From Henriciella litoralis (lineage in GTDB: Bacteria > Pseudomonadota > Alphaproteobacteria > Caulobacterales > Hyphomonadaceae), in assembly GCF_002088935.1 (NCBI RefSeq), contig NZ_NCSS01000006.1, positions 1,458,407 to 1,522,406 of the forward strand: 64,000 nucleotides of DNA. The letters are read 5' to 3'. Shown piece after piece: positions 34,691-45,171 of this stretch (positions are counted from its first letter, which is position 1; each line of letters opens with the position of its first letter). A program made the translations under genes and the position numbers. Under the pieces are notes generated by a model. The model saw nothing but the letters and a program-made list of their open reading frames with translations, was not told where the DNA came from and made no database searches.

Positions 34691-36970
34691 CTATTCGCCC
34701 TGCATATAGCGCGGCAGCCAGCCTTCATGCGCCTCGCGCAGGGTCTCGAGCGGAATGCGTGCGTGCACGTCTTTCTCGCCAAGGACGAGCTCTGCCACGT
34801 CGGTATTCACCGCACCAAACGTCACGGCTGGAACACCTGCTTTCGCAGCCGCTCTTAGCGCAGCATCCGCGTCCTCGGCGGCCAACGTGCAGACGAAGCA
34901 GCCTTGATCTTCGCCAAACAGCGCGGCGACATCTGCCTGCTTGTGGCCCTTCAGGGGCGCTTCCAGAACATCGGTCCAGACAGACACGCCTTTAGCCGAT
35001 TGCAGAGCAAGGTCTGCGACAGCGCAAAAGACGCCGCCATCTGACACGTCATGGATTCCATGAACCCGGCCGGTATGCACAAGACCGCGCACGAACTCAC
35101 AAGTGGTCTTGGCCACCGCAAGATCTACCGGTGGCGGAGGTCCGAGCTCCTCGCCCTTGAGGCCCAGCCATTCACGCGCATAAAGCGAGGCGCCAAGGTG
35201 CCCCTTCGTCTCGCCGATGAGGATGAGCACGTCGCCCTCCTGCGCACCTTTCAGCGTCGCGATCTTGGAAACGTCTTCGATCAGCCCCACACCGCCCACA
35301 ACAGGGGTCGGCGGAATGGCGACGCCATCGGTCTCATTATAAAGGCTGACATTGCCGGACACGACCGGAAAGTCGAGGTCGCGGCAGGCTTCGGCCATGC
35401 CTTCGATAGCTTTCACGATATAGCCCATCGTGGCGGGCTTTTCCGGATTGCCGAAATTGAGATTATCGGTGATCGCAATCGGCGTCGCACCGACGGCTGA
35501 CAGGTTGCGATAGGCTTCCGCCACCACCGCCTTGCCGCCTTCATAAGGATCGGCAGCGACATAGTGCGGGTTGCAATCGGAACAGATCGCCAGCGCTTTA
35601 TTGGTGCCGTGGATGCGGACAATCGCCGCGTCGCCCATGGACTGCGAGCTGTCGACCGTATCGCCCATCACATGGCGGTCATACTGCTCCCAGATCCAGC
35701 GCTTCGACGCCATGTCGGGTGACGACATCAGCTTCAGAAGCACTTGCGCATAATCATCAGGCTCAGGGTATTTCGAAATATCGAGTGGCGCGCGCTTCTT
35801 CGGCTCTACCCATGGCCGGTCATAATTCGGCGCGTCTTCAGCCAGCGGCGGCACGGGGATGTCACACACCACCTCGCCAAACTGCTTCAGCACCATGCGG
35901 CCAGTATCGGTCGTTACACCAATCACTTCGGCATCAAGGTCGTATTTCTCGAACACCGCCTTGGCGACATCTTCCTTGCCTGGCTTCAGCACCATGAGCA
36001 TCCGCTCCTGGCTTTCCGACAGCATGATCTCGTAGGCCGTCATGCCGGTTTCGCGCTGCGGCACAGCGTCGAGGTCCATCTCAATGCCGATGCCGCCCTT
36101 GTCGGCCATCTCGACCGATGAGGAGGTGAGGCCAGCGGCGCCCATATCCTGAATGGCCTGGATGGCGTCGGTTTCCATCAGCTCCAGACACGCCTCGATC
36201 AGCAGTTTCTCGGTGAACGGGTCACCCACCTGCACGGTCGGGCGCTTTTCCTCGTCGCCTTCGGAGAATTCAGCCGACGCCATGGTCGCGCCATGAATCC
36301 CGTCGCGGCCGGTCTTGGAGCCGACATAGAAGATCTGATTGCCGGGCGTTGCGCCGCGCGCGTAGAAAATCTTGTCCTGATCAGCGAGGCCAACGGCCAT
36401 CGCATTGACGAGGATATTGCCATTATAGCCCTCATCAAACTGGGTCTCGCCAGCCACAGTCGGCACGCCGACGCAATTGCCATAGCCGCCAATGCCCGCA
36501 ACCACACCAGCCACAAGACTGCGCGTCTTCGGATGATCGGGAGAGCCAAAGCGCAGTGCATTGACCAGCGCAATCGGGCGCGCGCCCATGGTGAACACGT
36601 CACGCAGAATGCCGCCAACGCCCGTCGCCGCGCCCTGATAGGGCTCGATATAGGACGGGTGATTGTGCGACTCCATCTTGAAGATCGCCGCCTGCCCATC
36701 GCCAATATCGATGACGCCCGCATTCTCGCCTGGCCCCTGAATGACGCGGTCATTCTTGGTCGGGAATTTCGAGAGGTGACGGCGCGAAGATTTGTAGGAG
36801 CAGTGCTCAGACCACATCACCGAATAGATGCCCAGTTCCACAAGGTTCGGATTTCGCCCGAGACGGGAGACAAGCCGCTCCCATTCCTCGGCATTGATGC
36901 CGTGTCCGGCGCCGTCGGCCTGCGACTGCTCAGCTTGAAGATAGGCGAGAATGGCGGATGTGTCTGTCAT
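34691..36970 (-). CDS. purL: phosphoribosylformylglycinamidine synthase subunit PurL
   Basis: The protein has 759 residues, the small PurL form that works with PurQ (glutaminase) and PurS to convert FGAR to FGAM in purine synthesis. The N-terminal [15 protein letters not shown] and [19 protein letters not shown], and the [17 protein letters not shown] and [17 protein letters not shown] segments, are characteristic ATP and substrate regions. purQ lies 5 kb away on the same strand, and purS is not in the window, so the usual purSQL cluster is split. Confidence 0.97.
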   Translation of the reverse strand: MTDTSAILAYLQAEQSQADGAGHGINAEEWERLVSRLGRNPNLVELGIYSVMWSEHCSYKSSRRHLSKFPTKNDRVIQGPGENAGVIDIGDGQAAIFKMESHNHPSYIEPYQGAATGVGGILRDVFTMGARPIALVNALRFGSPDHPKTRSLVAGVVAGIGGYGNCVGVPTVAGETQFDEGYNGNILVNAMAVGLADQDKIFYARGATPGNQIFYVGSKTGRDGIHGATMASAEFSEGDEEKRPTVQVGDPFTEKLLIEACLELMETDAIQAIQDMGAAGLTSSSVEMADKGGIGIEMDLDAVPQRETGMTAYEIMLSESQERMLMVLKPGKEDVAKAVFEKYDLDAEVIGVTTDTGRMVLKQFGEVVCDIPVPPLAEDAPNYDRPWVEPKKRAPLDISKYPEPDDYAQVLLKLMSSPDMASKRWIWEQYDRHVMGDTVDSSQSMGDAAIVRIHGTNKALAICSDCNPHYVAADPYEGGKAVVAEAYRNLSAVGATPIAITDNLNFGNPEKPATMGYIVKAIEGMAEACRDLDFPVVSGNVSLYNETDGVAIPPTPVVGGVGLIEDVSKIATLKGAQEGDVLILIGETKGHLGASLYAREWLGLKGEELGPPPPVDLAVAKTTCEFVRGLVHTGRVHGIHDVSDGGVFCAVADLALQSAKGVSVWTDVLEAPLKGHKQADVAALFGEDQGCFVCTLAAEDADAALRAAAKAGVPAVTFGAVNTDVAELVLGEKDVHARIPLETLREAHEGWLPRYMQGE

Positions 36971-37104
36971 GCCCGCTCCATAACGCGCAAGCGGGGGATT
37001 CGGAAGGCGTCACATGCGAGGAATCTCGCAACACAGGAGAAAGCGTTTGCACATTGGCGGAAATAGGCGCTCACTAGGGGCTAACCTCAGGGAAGGGGCC
37101 ATTA

Positions 37105-37470
37105 ATGACCAAGAAAACCCAGCGCCAGCCAATAGGCGCGTTCCCACTCGCCACGGCTGAAACCAATGCCATCATGATGGGCGCCCCCTTCGTGATCGCC
37201 AGCCGCATGAGCCAGTTCTGGATGTCGATGCTCTCGACACGCCCACAGGACCAGTTCGACGCCACTGACATGGTGTCTGAAAAGATGATCGCCGCCCAAC
37301 AATCCATTGTCGCGATGAATGTTGCGGGCATGGAAGCGGCCATGGACGCTGCAACCGCCATGATGTCCGGCAAAGCCGCCAAGGATCCGACAGATGCTAT
37401 TCTGGCCGCGGGACTAAAGCCCTATAGTTCCAAGGTAAAAGCAAACAGAAAGCGCTTTCAGAAAAGCTGA
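37105..37470 (+). CDS. hypothetical helical protein, possibly phasin-like
   Basis: The protein has 121 residues. The middle is rich in Ala and Met with amphipathic character (AAQQSIVAMNVAGMEAAMDAATAMM), and the C-terminus is basic. The composition recalls small phasin-like granule proteins, but no firm motif supports that. It reads away from purL and has an AGGGAAGGGG stretch upstream. No signal peptide or clear membrane segment is visible. Function unknown. Confidence 0.6.
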   Translation: MTKKTQRQPIGAFPLATAETNAIMMGAPFVIASRMSQFWMSMLSTRPQDQFDATDMVSEKMIAAQQSIVAMNVAGMEAAMDAATAMMSGKAAKDPTDAILAAGLKPYSSKVKANRKRFQKS

Positions 37471-37578
37471 ACTCTTTCGCGCGACGTCTCAATATTTGTT
37501 TGTCTCAGCACATCGTGCGCAACTTTCAAACATGCCCCGCGTTTGGCTGCTGTTCGAAAGTTTTGAGAGGAACACATT

Positions 37579-38190
37579 ATGCGACTGATCCTGCTTGCTC
37601 TTCTCCCGGCGGCCCTGGCGGCCTGCGGTAATGAGCCCGCCCAGACCGGTGACACCATGCCGGCCCCGTCACAGTCTGACCCGGCTGAAGCAACCGATAC
37701 CGCCTCCGTCGAGACACCTGCCGTCAATACCCAGACAATGGATGGCGTTTGGGTCACGGCTGACGACAGGGGTGACCCGTCAGCCATGTTCGGTCCGGAA
37801 AACAGTGAAGCGGTCTTCAAGGTCATCTGCCGGTCAAGTTCGGTCGAAGGCGAAGGCAATTCGCTGGTCTTCCAGCGCGCCATTAGCGGCGAGGCCGCAG
37901 GCGACACGCTCGACTTTCTCACCTCGGCCGGGAATGGCAGTATCGATATCGTCCCACTGGACATGGAAACGCCCATGGTCGGCGGCTCGCTCGATCCAGC
38001 CAGCAATGTTGCAGCCACGCTTGCCAATGCCGACGGCGCGTTGCGCGTACGCACCAGCTCGGATGAAATCGTCATTCCGCTGAGCGACGAAATGCAGACC
38101 GTTGTTGACGATTGCCGCCCAGAGCCTGCCATGGCTGAAGACACCGAGGCGATGGATGACGAAGACATGTCGGAAGAAACCGGCGATTAG
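37579..38190 (+). CDS. hypothetical lipoprotein
   Basis: The signal peptide MRLILLALLPAALAAC has a clear lipobox (LAAC). The mature 190 residues have an acidic low-complexity N-terminal linker, a compact middle domain starting MDGVWVTADDRGDPSAMFG that resembles small heme-free META-like or lipocalin-sized beta folds, and a very acidic tail. The family is not recognised. GAGAGGA precedes the ATG and a strong terminator follows, so it is monocistronic. Confidence 0.78.
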   Translation: MRLILLALLPAALAACGNEPAQTGDTMPAPSQSDPAEATDTASVETPAVNTQTMDGVWVTADDRGDPSAMFGPENSEAVFKVICRSSSVEGEGNSLVFQRAISGEAAGDTLDFLTSAGNGSIDIVPLDMETPMVGGSLDPASNVAATLANADGALRVRTSSDEIVIPLSDEMQTVVDDCRPEPAMAEDTEAMDDEDMSEETGD

Positions 38191-38213
38191 GACCTGTCCG
38201 ACAGATCAAATCC

Positions 38214-38248
38214 AAAGGGCCGGCGGCGAAAGCTCCGGCCCTTTTTTG
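38214..38248 (+). terminator. Rho-independent terminator after the lipoprotein gene
   Basis: AAAGGGCCGG (38214-38223) pairs with CCGGCCCTTT (38235-38244) around an 11-base loop, followed by further T residues. Confidence 0.92.
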
Positions 38249-38364
38249 TGCCTGTCCATAAGCCATTCCTGAAACCGCACGCTCTGCCCCTTGACCGCGC
38301 GCCGAATAATTGAACTCTGATGTCCCGAGACACCCCGCCAAACGGGCAAGACAGGATAACACGG

Positions 38365-39480
38365 ATGAAACGGCGAGACTTTGTATCCGGCTTGGGGCTT
38401 GCGACGCTCGGGGCCTGCACAACCGCGCCGACCGGGCAAGCCGCGAGATCGTTCGCCGCACAGCTCCCGCCGGTCAAATCCTCAATGGACCGCGTGACCC
38501 GCACCGTTGTCGGCCTGAGGCCCTATCGCCCCGAAGGCTACCGGCTGGACAGCGAAACGCTCGGCGACAAGACCGTCATCCATAATTATGGCCATGGCGG
38601 CTGCGGCGTGACCATGTCATGGGGCACCGCAACCGTCGCGGCCGATATGGCAAGCGCCCCGCGCGCCCGAGACGTCGCCGTGCTCGGCTGCGGCGTACAG
38701 GGGCTGACGTCGGCGCTGATCCTCGCGCGGCGCGGCCATGACGTCACAATCTATGCCGCTGACCTGCCCCCGCATACCACCTCCAACGTCGCTGGCGTCC
38801 TCTGGCTGCCCACCGGCTATTTCGATGAAGACGTCGCATCGCCGCAATTTCACGATATGGACCGCAAACTCATCCGCCTCGCCTATTATGGCTTCCTGCC
38901 CTATGTGAACCGGCCGGGATACGGCGTGTCCTGGGCCGATCATTACAGTCTTGGACGGCGCGTGCCGGCCGCGCGCGATGAACTGCCCGGCGGCGACGAT
39001 ATCTACCCGCAACTCAGCGTCAGCACATCGGGCAATCTGTTCGGCTATGCCTATCAACAGCGGTTCAATGCGCTCATCATCGACCCCGATTATTATCTCG
39101 ACGCCATTCTGAAGGATGCGCAAATCGCCGGCGCGAAAGTCGTGCGCCGGTCATTTGGGTCTATCGATGACGTCATGGCGCTGAAAGAAAGTGTCGTCGT
39201 GAACTGCACCGGCCTCGGGGCCGGCGCACTGTTCGGCGATGAAAGCCTCCGGCCTATCAAGGGACAGCTCACCCACCTCTTGCCGCAACCTGAAATCACC
39301 TATTCCTATGTCGCGCCGACATCAGAGGGCATTCTCTACATGTTTCCGCGCAAGACCGGACTCGTGCTCGGCGGCACGCATGAGTTTGGCGTCTCCACGA
39401 TGGAACCGGACCGGGCAGAGATTTCCCGCATGGTGACGGGACACGCCGCATTGGCGGACCGGCTTGGCGCGGTGGCCTGA
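38365..39480 (+). CDS. circularly permuted D-amino-acid-oxidase-like flavoprotein, Tat-exported
   Basis: From the ATG at 38365 (AGGATAAC upstream) the protein has 371 residues. It opens with a Tat-type signal (KRRDFVSGLG) and a lipobox-like LGAC. The normally C-terminal parts of DAO come first: GLRPYRP at about 50-56 and the DAO signature VIHNYGHGGCGVTMSWGTA at about 71-89. The FAD-binding Rossmann motif VLGCGVQGLTSALILARRGH, normally at the N-terminus, follows at about 106-125. The protein then ends where DAO would lead into GLRP. All DAO blocks are therefore present in permuted order. It probably oxidises D-amino acids or similar amines outside the cytoplasm; the substrate is unproven. Confidence 0.85.
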   Translation: MKRRDFVSGLGLATLGACTTAPTGQAARSFAAQLPPVKSSMDRVTRTVVGLRPYRPEGYRLDSETLGDKTVIHNYGHGGCGVTMSWGTATVAADMASAPRARDVAVLGCGVQGLTSALILARRGHDVTIYAADLPPHTTSNVAGVLWLPTGYFDEDVASPQFHDMDRKLIRLAYYGFLPYVNRPGYGVSWADHYSLGRRVPAARDELPGGDDIYPQLSVSTSGNLFGYAYQQRFNALIIDPDYYLDAILKDAQIAGAKVVRRSFGSIDDVMALKESVVVNCTGLGAGALFGDESLRPIKGQLTHLLPQPEITYSYVAPTSEGILYMFPRKTGLVLGGTHEFGVSTMEPDRAEISRMVTGHAALADRLGAVA

Positions 39481-39497
39481 CCGGTCCGCAGGCCGCG

Positions 39498-40766
39498 TTA
39501 CTCTTGCGTGTCGGATGGGTGCTCAGCCACCCATGTATCTGCCTGCGCACTGACAATCTCGACCAGATTGCCCATGGCGGCGTGCATGTCGATCAAGTGC
39601 AGGCCCCAATCCCGGTTCGGACCGGTTGGCCCCGGCACGTCACCGTCAATGTCATCGACGCGCGGATCGGCTGGATCGCCATTCACCGTCATCTCAAGAT
39701 AGGTGTAGCCGTCTGTCTCGACACATTTAGCTGTCAGAAGGCCGGGCACTGCCGCGAACGGCGTATCGACACCCTCGCCATTGGCGAACTCGGCATCCGC
39801 ACCGCCAAACCAGCCTTTTGACGACAGGCGTGCATCCAGAACGCCGTCATCGCCGGTCAGCTCTGCAGGGTTGACGCACATCGCGCGATTGCCGGCCGGT
39901 CCGCTTTTGCCGAACAGCGCCGTTGGGGGCGGTGGATTGGTCGAGCGGTAGGACGAATAAGCAATGATGCAGCCGGTCTGCGAGGCCTCTGCACAAGGCT
40001 CAAACGGGCCGAAATTGCCGGTGTCCGCATCTGCATAAGTCGTAATACCGATAGGCATGACCGACACGATCTTGTCTTCCATCTCAGAGCCGACGATTTC
40101 CTTTTTCACCAGCTCCTGAACAAGGCTGGAGCCTTGCGAGTGACCAAGGATCACGACGCCGCGCCCATCATTCTCGTTCTCGACATAGTCGTTCCAGGCG
40201 CCTGTCACATCGGACCAGCGCATGTCCATATTCGCCGTGAACCCTTGTCCCGTCATCGCGCGGCGCAGTTCCGGCACCGTGATCTGGCGATACATCGGCG
40301 CATAGATCCGGCAGGTCTCGGCAAAGCGGGCGAGCTGACCTTCGGCAACGCGCAATTCTTCATCATTGGCTTCCAGGTCACTATTCGCCGTCTCATCCAT
40401 GGAGACGGTCGGATAGATGTAGAAGCAGTCGATTGGCGGGTTTTCGGCCGCTTCAAACGTCTCGGCCGTGGTCGTGCCATCGGCATTGACGATGGTGTAG
40501 CTGAGATCGACATCGCAGGCGTCATTCGCCTTGTCCGGATGGCACAGCCAGTTCTCCATCTCGGCATAATTGGTGACCTCGAAATCGGCAGGGTCCGCCG
40601 ACGCGTCGGCAGTTTCAGCCTCCTCCGTCTCAGCGCTGACATCCGTTTCGGTGTCGGCCACTTCCATCTGATCATGCGGGTCGCCCGCATCGGCCTGATC
40701 GGTTGGCTCGCTGCATCCAGCCAGAATAGCCGTTGATGCCAGCAGCGCGGTCCAGAGTAATTTCAT
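39498..40766 (-). CDS. DUF3089 alpha/beta-hydrolase lipoprotein
   Basis: The protein has 422 residues. A signal peptide with lipobox LAGC at residue 18 is followed by an acidic linker. The DUF3089 core begins WLCHPDKANDACDVDLSY and IDCFYIYPTVSMDE, and the nucleophile elbow VVILGHSQGSSLVQELV contains the catalytic Ser. It is therefore a probable surface or periplasmic esterase or lipase-like hydrolase. It is convergent with the permuted oxidase gene, 17 bases apart. Confidence 0.88.
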   Translation of the reverse strand: MKLLWTALLASTAILAGCSEPTDQADAGDPHDQMEVADTETDVSAETEEAETADASADPADFEVTNYAEMENWLCHPDKANDACDVDLSYTIVNADGTTTAETFEAAENPPIDCFYIYPTVSMDETANSDLEANDEELRVAEGQLARFAETCRIYAPMYRQITVPELRRAMTGQGFTANMDMRWSDVTGAWNDYVENENDGRGVVILGHSQGSSLVQELVKKEIVGSEMEDKIVSVMPIGITTYADADTGNFGPFEPCAEASQTGCIIAYSSYRSTNPPPPTALFGKSGPAGNRAMCVNPAELTGDDGVLDARLSSKGWFGGADAEFANGEGVDTPFAAVPGLLTAKCVETDGYTYLEMTVNGDPADPRVDDIDGDVPGPTGPNRDWGLHLIDMHAAMGNLVEIVSAQADTWVAEHPSDTQE

Positions 40767-40924
40767 CCGTTAAGTCCTCCCAAGACTTCAGTGTTGTGAA
40801 CTCTCATAACCATAATATCAGCGCCGCAAAAGGATTTTCAGGATTTGATAAAATTCACATGGTCTACTTCAGGGTACGATGAGTCTTGATCTGATAGGAG
40901 ACCGTTTCGCCAGTGAGATCAGAG

Positions 40925-42082
40925 ATGAGTTCAATCCGCCCATTAAAGCCAGACGATATCCCGGCGATTGCGCAACTGATCGCCCGGGCGGGCTTTCCGA
41001 AGCGCAGCCATGACGGCCTTCACTGGGCGTTTTTTGGCAATCCGCAGCAGGGCGACATTCCGGCTGGATTGCTGAAAGAGAAAGAGGGCAAGCCGGTCGC
41101 GATGATCGGCCTGCAGGCGCGCGACTTCAAGATCGACGGCCAGTTGGAAAAGGCGGTCGTCGGGCACACTTTCATCTCCAGCCCGGAAGGCCGCGGCGCG
41201 GGCTTCATCCTGGCGCGAAAGGCCCTCAAAACACCGGGCATCGCTGCGATTTACTCGCTGAACAATAACGCCCTCGCTGGCCGGTTTCACAAGAAGATCG
41301 GCCTCACCGCCTGGCTTGGCGAGGCAGGCCGCAAACGTATGGAATGGCCGATACGGCCGATCACCATGGCAAAGGGCCTCGCTTTGTCCGGGCTCGCCCG
41401 CAAGGAAAAGCTATATGATCGCCTGTCGAAGCGAGAATTCTTCAAGGTCCGTTTTGACCGGCTGGATCATTACAGCCTCAGCCAGCCATTGACCCAGTTC
41501 CTGGCGCCTGAAACCCCGCATCACGCTGCGCTCATCAATGAATTCGGTCGTCATGTTGGTGATGGCACCACGGTTTCCCCTGTAAGGACCGGCGAGGTCT
41601 ACGCATATCAGATGGCAGACCCCGATGCCCCCGGCCGCATCGCGCTGATCGGCCTCAATGAAGGCCGATCTCTCAGCGCAATCATGCAGGTTGCGCTGAC
41701 CAAGCCCAACTCGTTTGAACCGGCAGAGCTGGAAGTCATTGATCTTGAAACAGTCCCCGGCTGCGACCCGGCCCGCCTCATTCAGACATTGATCCGCGAG
41801 GCACAATCGATTGCCCGGCAAGCCGGTCTGTCGCGGGTGCGTCTGCCCCTCGCAACACGTTTTCCAGACAAGGTCTTTAGCCATACCGGCCTCAAGCTGT
41901 CGCGTCGCTTTAGCTACGACCCGGCTCATGCCTGGTTTGCAGACGAGACTGGCGAAATGGCAAAAAACTGGACGCCGACCGGCTTTGAAGGTGACTTCTT
42001 TTTCGCGCTCAGGCTTTCAGAGCCGATGCCGGATAACGAACCTCAGGCCTCAGCGAGACTCGAAACCGTCTCAGACGGTTGA
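40925..42082 (+). CDS. GNAT-like acyltransferase family protein
   Basis: The ATG at 40925 opens [22 protein letters not shown], the start of a GNAT N-acetyltransferase fold. A CoA-binding-like segment follows ([24 protein letters not shown]). At 385 residues it is longer than one GNAT domain, and the second half, with [20 protein letters not shown], could be a second, degenerate GNAT repeat. The acceptor is unknown. Its last 12 bases overlap the convergent purQ stop. A GTG start at 40913 is possible. Confidence 0.75.
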   Translation: MSSIRPLKPDDIPAIAQLIARAGFPKRSHDGLHWAFFGNPQQGDIPAGLLKEKEGKPVAMIGLQARDFKIDGQLEKAVVGHTFISSPEGRGAGFILARKALKTPGIAAIYSLNNNALAGRFHKKIGLTAWLGEAGRKRMEWPIRPITMAKGLALSGLARKEKLYDRLSKREFFKVRFDRLDHYSLSQPLTQFLAPETPHHAALINEFGRHVGDGTTVSPVRTGEVYAYQMADPDAPGRIALIGLNEGRSLSAIMQVALTKPNSFEPAELEVIDLETVPGCDPARLIQTLIREAQSIARQAGLSRVRLPLATRFPDKVFSHTGLKLSRRFSYDPAHAWFADETGEMAKNWTPTGFEGDFFFALRLSEPMPDNEPQASARLETVSDG

Positions 42083-42733
42083 CAGCAGGCTTTCGAACAT
42101 GCCGCGCCCATCGGTGCCGCCTTCATGGCCACCAATCGCCCGCTCCGGGTGAGGCATCAAGCCAAGCACACGGCCATTTTCAGACAGGACGCCCGCAATA
42201 TCGCGCGCGGAGCCGTTTGGGTTGCCGCTATAGCGGAACGCCACGCGGCCCTCGCCTTCAAGTCGCTCCAGCGTCTCTTCATCGGCAACATAATTGCCGT
42301 CATGGTGCGCGATTGGAATGGTGATGTCACTGCCGGCTGCATAAGCGCTTGTGAACGGCGTATTGGTATTCTCGACCTTCAGCGCCTGCGGCTTGCAGAC
42401 AAATTCGAGGCCTGAATTGCGCAGCAGGGCGCCGGGTAGCAGCTGCGTTTCCGTCAGCACCTGAAAGCCATTGCAGACACCGAGGACATAGCCGCCGCGT
42501 TCGGCATGCTTCTTCAGCGCGCCGATCACTGGCGAGTTGGCCGCCATCGCGCCGCAGCGCAGATAGTCGCCATAGGAAAACCCACCTGGCACCATGACAA
42601 GGTCGGTCCCGTCCGGGATTTGCCCATCCTTGTGCCACACCATGGCCGGAGCCTGTCCGGTCACCTCATGGAGGGCCACTTCAGCGTCCCGGTCACAATT
42701 GGATCCGGGGAAGACAATAACTGCGCTTTTCAT
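42071..42733 (-). CDS. purQ: phosphoribosylformylglycinamidine synthase subunit PurQ (glutaminase)
   Basis: The protein has 220 residues from the ATG at 42733, which has AAAGGAG upstream. It opens [20 protein letters not shown]; the catalytic Cys lies in [13 protein letters not shown] and the His/Glu in [11 protein letters not shown], the class I glutaminase triad. It supplies ammonia to PurL (34691-36970). No purS gene is seen upstream; it must lie elsewhere. Confidence 0.97.
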   Translation of the reverse strand: MKSAVIVFPGSNCDRDAEVALHEVTGQAPAMVWHKDGQIPDGTDLVMVPGGFSYGDYLRCGAMAANSPVIGALKKHAERGGYVLGVCNGFQVLTETQLLPGALLRNSGLEFVCKPQALKVENTNTPFTSAYAAGSDITIPIAHHDGNYVADEETLERLEGEGRVAFRYSGNPNGSARDIAGVLSENGRVLGLMPHPERAIGGHEGGTDGRGMFESLLSTV

Positions 42734-42908
42734 GGCTGCTCCTTTAGCAGGGAGTCGGCCCGTTTGGGAATGTCGCACTGGCAGAAATTACGCAGCAGCT
42801 GCCGCATTTAAGACACGCTAAATTTGGGAACCGCAGGCCCGTTTGCGATTTATGTTGTCTAATCCGGATCCGCAGTGGATATCTTCCGGCATTAGAGGAG
42901 AACTGCTC

Positions 42909-43049
42909 ATGAAGAAACTTGTCCTGGTTGCCCTGACCCTTTTCACGCTGCCTATTCTGACAGCCTGCAATACGGTCGAAGGTTTTGGCGAAGATGTTTC
43001 CACCGCTGGCGACGCGCTGGCCCGTGAAGCTGACGAAGCCAAGAACTAA
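42909..43049 (+). CDS. entericidin A/B family lipoprotein
   Basis: This 46-residue gene has AGAGGAGA upstream. The reading MKKLVLVALTLFTLPILTAC ends in a lipobox, and the mature part NTVEGFGEDVSTAGDALARE matches entericidins, small membrane lipoproteins of the ecnAB toxin/antidote type that are widespread in proteobacteria. No second entericidin is adjacent. The longer upstream reading from 42843 is not supported. Confidence 0.88.
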   Translation: MKKLVLVALTLFTLPILTACNTVEGFGEDVSTAGDALAREADEAKN

Positions 43050-43130
43050 CAGACGGGCGCGCATCAAACAGATGCGCCATCTGCCCCTGAAACTGGAACT
43101 GGACGGTCTGCTCTGGCATAAGCTGGTCGC

Positions 43131-44102
43131 ATGACCGTTCGAGTTTCTGCCTTCTATAAATTCACGCCTTTCGAGGCGCCTGACGACATCCGCGCGAGCG
43201 TCGATGCCGCGCTATCCCCCTTGGGCGTCAAAGGCACCGTCCTTGTCGCGAGCGAGGGCCTTAACGGCACCATCGCTGTCGAAGGCGATGCGATGGATAC
43301 GGCGCTCGATATTCTTCGCGCACTGCCCGGCTGCGCCGATCTTGAGCACAAGGAAAGCCATGCCGACGAGATGCCCTTCTGGCGCCTGAAAGTGCGTCTG
43401 AAGCGCGAGATCGTCACCATGGGTGTCCCTGACACTGATCCAACGTCGCTGGTCGGCACCTATGTTGACCCGGAAGACTGGAACGCGCTGATCACCGACC
43501 CCGACACCGTCGTCATCGATACCCGCAATGATTACGAATACGGCATCGGCACCTTCGAAGGCGCCATCGATCCGGAGACGCAAGCCTTCCGCGAATTTCC
43601 GGACTGGTTCCGCGAGTTCCGCCAGAAGCTCGAAGCCGAAGGCCGCAAGCCGAAGATCGCCATGTTCTGCACCGGCGGGATCCGCTGTGAGAAAGCCACC
43701 AGCTTTGTAAAATCAGAAGGCATTGATGAGGTGTTCCACCTGAAAGGCGGCATCCTCAAATATCTCGAGACCGTCCCGGAGCCGGAGAGCAAATGGCAAG
43801 GCGAGTGCTTCGTCTTTGACCAGCGCGTCTCCGTCGGCCACGGCCTGAAAATCGGCGACTACGCCCTCTGCCATGCCTGCCAGGCCCCGGTCAGCGCCGA
43901 GCAGCGCCAGGACGAGCGCTTTGAGCCCGGCCTTTCCTGCCCGGCCTGTTATGACAGCCTCACCGATGACCAGCGCGCCCGCTTCGCCGAGCGCCAGCGC
44001 CAGATCCGTCTCGCCCGTGAACGCGGCGAAGCGCATATCGGCCGGACCGCGAAATCCGAACCACGTCAGCCGGAACGAGAGCCAGCAAACGGGGACACGT
44101 AA
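43131..44102 (+). CDS. trhO: oxygen-dependent tRNA uridine(34) hydroxylase (rhodanese family)
   Basis: The protein has 323 residues. The N-terminal acylphosphatase-like domain ([16 protein letters not shown]) is followed by a rhodanese domain with the active Cys in [15 protein letters not shown]. The C-terminal CHACQAPVS and [10 protein letters not shown] supply Cys pairs typical of TrhO (YceA). The enzyme hydroxylates uridine 34 of certain tRNAs to form 5-hydroxyuridine. Its stop overlaps the next ATG by one base (TAATG). Confidence 0.93.
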   Translation: MTVRVSAFYKFTPFEAPDDIRASVDAALSPLGVKGTVLVASEGLNGTIAVEGDAMDTALDILRALPGCADLEHKESHADEMPFWRLKVRLKREIVTMGVPDTDPTSLVGTYVDPEDWNALITDPDTVVIDTRNDYEYGIGTFEGAIDPETQAFREFPDWFREFRQKLEAEGRKPKIAMFCTGGIRCEKATSFVKSEGIDEVFHLKGGILKYLETVPEPESKWQGECFVFDQRVSVGHGLKIGDYALCHACQAPVSAEQRQDERFEPGLSCPACYDSLTDDQRARFAERQRQIRLARERGEAHIGRTAKSEPRQPEREPANGDT

Positions 44103-44503
44103 TGCTTGAAGGTAGCTGTCTCTGCGGCGCAGTTCACTACCAGGTCAACGCTGAAGCTGGCCCGATCATTCATTGCCACTGTCAGACCTGCCGCAAGGCG
44201 CATGCCTCGGCTTTCTCATCCCTGATGCCCGTCTCGCGAGAGGCCTTTGACTGGACATCCGGCGAGGAACTGCTGACGGCATTTCAGTCCAGTCCCGGCA
44301 AATACCGGCATTTTTGTAAAGTGTGCGGGTCGCAGCTTCTTGCCGAACGCGAAAATCAGCCCACTGTTATGCTCAGGCTAGGCTGCCTCGATACGCCCAT
44401 CACCACCCGGCCACTCGCCCATATCTGGCGCTCAGATTGCGCCGACTGGTATGACCCTGGCCTAGACCTGCCGAGCTTTCCAGAAGGAATACCACCCCAA
44501 TAG
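44102..44503 (+). CDS. GFA family protein (glutathione-dependent formaldehyde-activating-like)
   Basis: The protein has 133 residues. The Cys ligands of the two zinc sites are clear: GSCLCGAVHYQV, HCHCQTCRKAHASAFS and CKVCGSQLLAE. GFA proteins bind glutathione or act as small zinc proteins; the original formaldehyde-activating role is disputed. It is translationally coupled to trhO, and the GST-like gene follows two bases later, so the three genes form one operon. Confidence 0.9.
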   Translation: MLEGSCLCGAVHYQVNAEAGPIIHCHCQTCRKAHASAFSSLMPVSREAFDWTSGEELLTAFQSSPGKYRHFCKVCGSQLLAERENQPTVMLRLGCLDTPITTRPLAHIWRSDCADWYDPGLDLPSFPEGIPPQ

Positions 44504-44505
44504 TC

Positions 44506-45171
44506 ATGTCGCCCACACGTCCCGTCCTCTACTCCTTCCGCCGCTGCCCTTATGCGATGCGCGCGAGGCTCGCCATCCAGTCTGCCGGACTGGAGTGCCG
44601 CCTGAGGGAAGTCGTCCTCCGCGACAAACCCGCCGAAATGCTGGACGCCTCGCCCAAGGGCACAGTGCCCGTGCTGGTGCTGGAGGGCGGCGAGGTCATA
44701 GATGAAAGCCTTGACGTCATGCTGCACGCGCTTGGCAAGAATGATCCTGAAAACTGGCTCACCCCGCCAGAAGGCGAAAGCGATGACATGATGGCGCTGA
44801 TCGCGGCCTGCGACGGCCCGTTCAAGCACCATCTCGACCGCTACAAATACGCCAATCGCTACGCCGATGAAGGCGCCGTCTCGGAAGACAACCGCACCGC
44901 AGCCATGCCATTTCTGCAAACGCTGAATGAGCGCCTCGAAAGCCGGGGCCAACTCTTTGGAGACCGCATCTGCCTCGCCGACATGGCCGTGATGCCCTTC
45001 ATTCGCCAGTTCGCGAACACAGATCGCGGCTGGTTCGACAAGACACCGCTGCCGCACCTGCAAGCCTGGCTCGCCGGGCATTTGGAAAGCGCCCGGTTCA
45101 AATCCATCATGCCAAAGTTTGAGCAATGGAAAACCGGCGACGTTGAGCCGGTCTTCCCCGCAGCGAGCTAG
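44506..45171 (+). CDS. glutathione S-transferase family protein
   Basis: The protein has 221 residues. The N-terminal thioredoxin-like domain has [20 protein letters not shown], with a Cys-type active site, and the glutathione contact [20 protein letters not shown]. The C-terminal helical domain includes [17 protein letters not shown]. It closes the trhO-GFA-GST operon. The stop overlaps the convergent alaS stop by four bases. Substrate unknown. Confidence 0.92.
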   Translation: MSPTRPVLYSFRRCPYAMRARLAIQSAGLECRLREVVLRDKPAEMLDASPKGTVPVLVLEGGEVIDESLDVMLHALGKNDPENWLTPPEGESDDMMALIAACDGPFKHHLDRYKYANRYADEGAVSEDNRTAAMPFLQTLNERLESRGQLFGDRICLADMAVMPFIRQFANTDRGWFDKTPLPHLQAWLAGHLESARFKSIMPKFEQWKTGDVEPVFPAAS

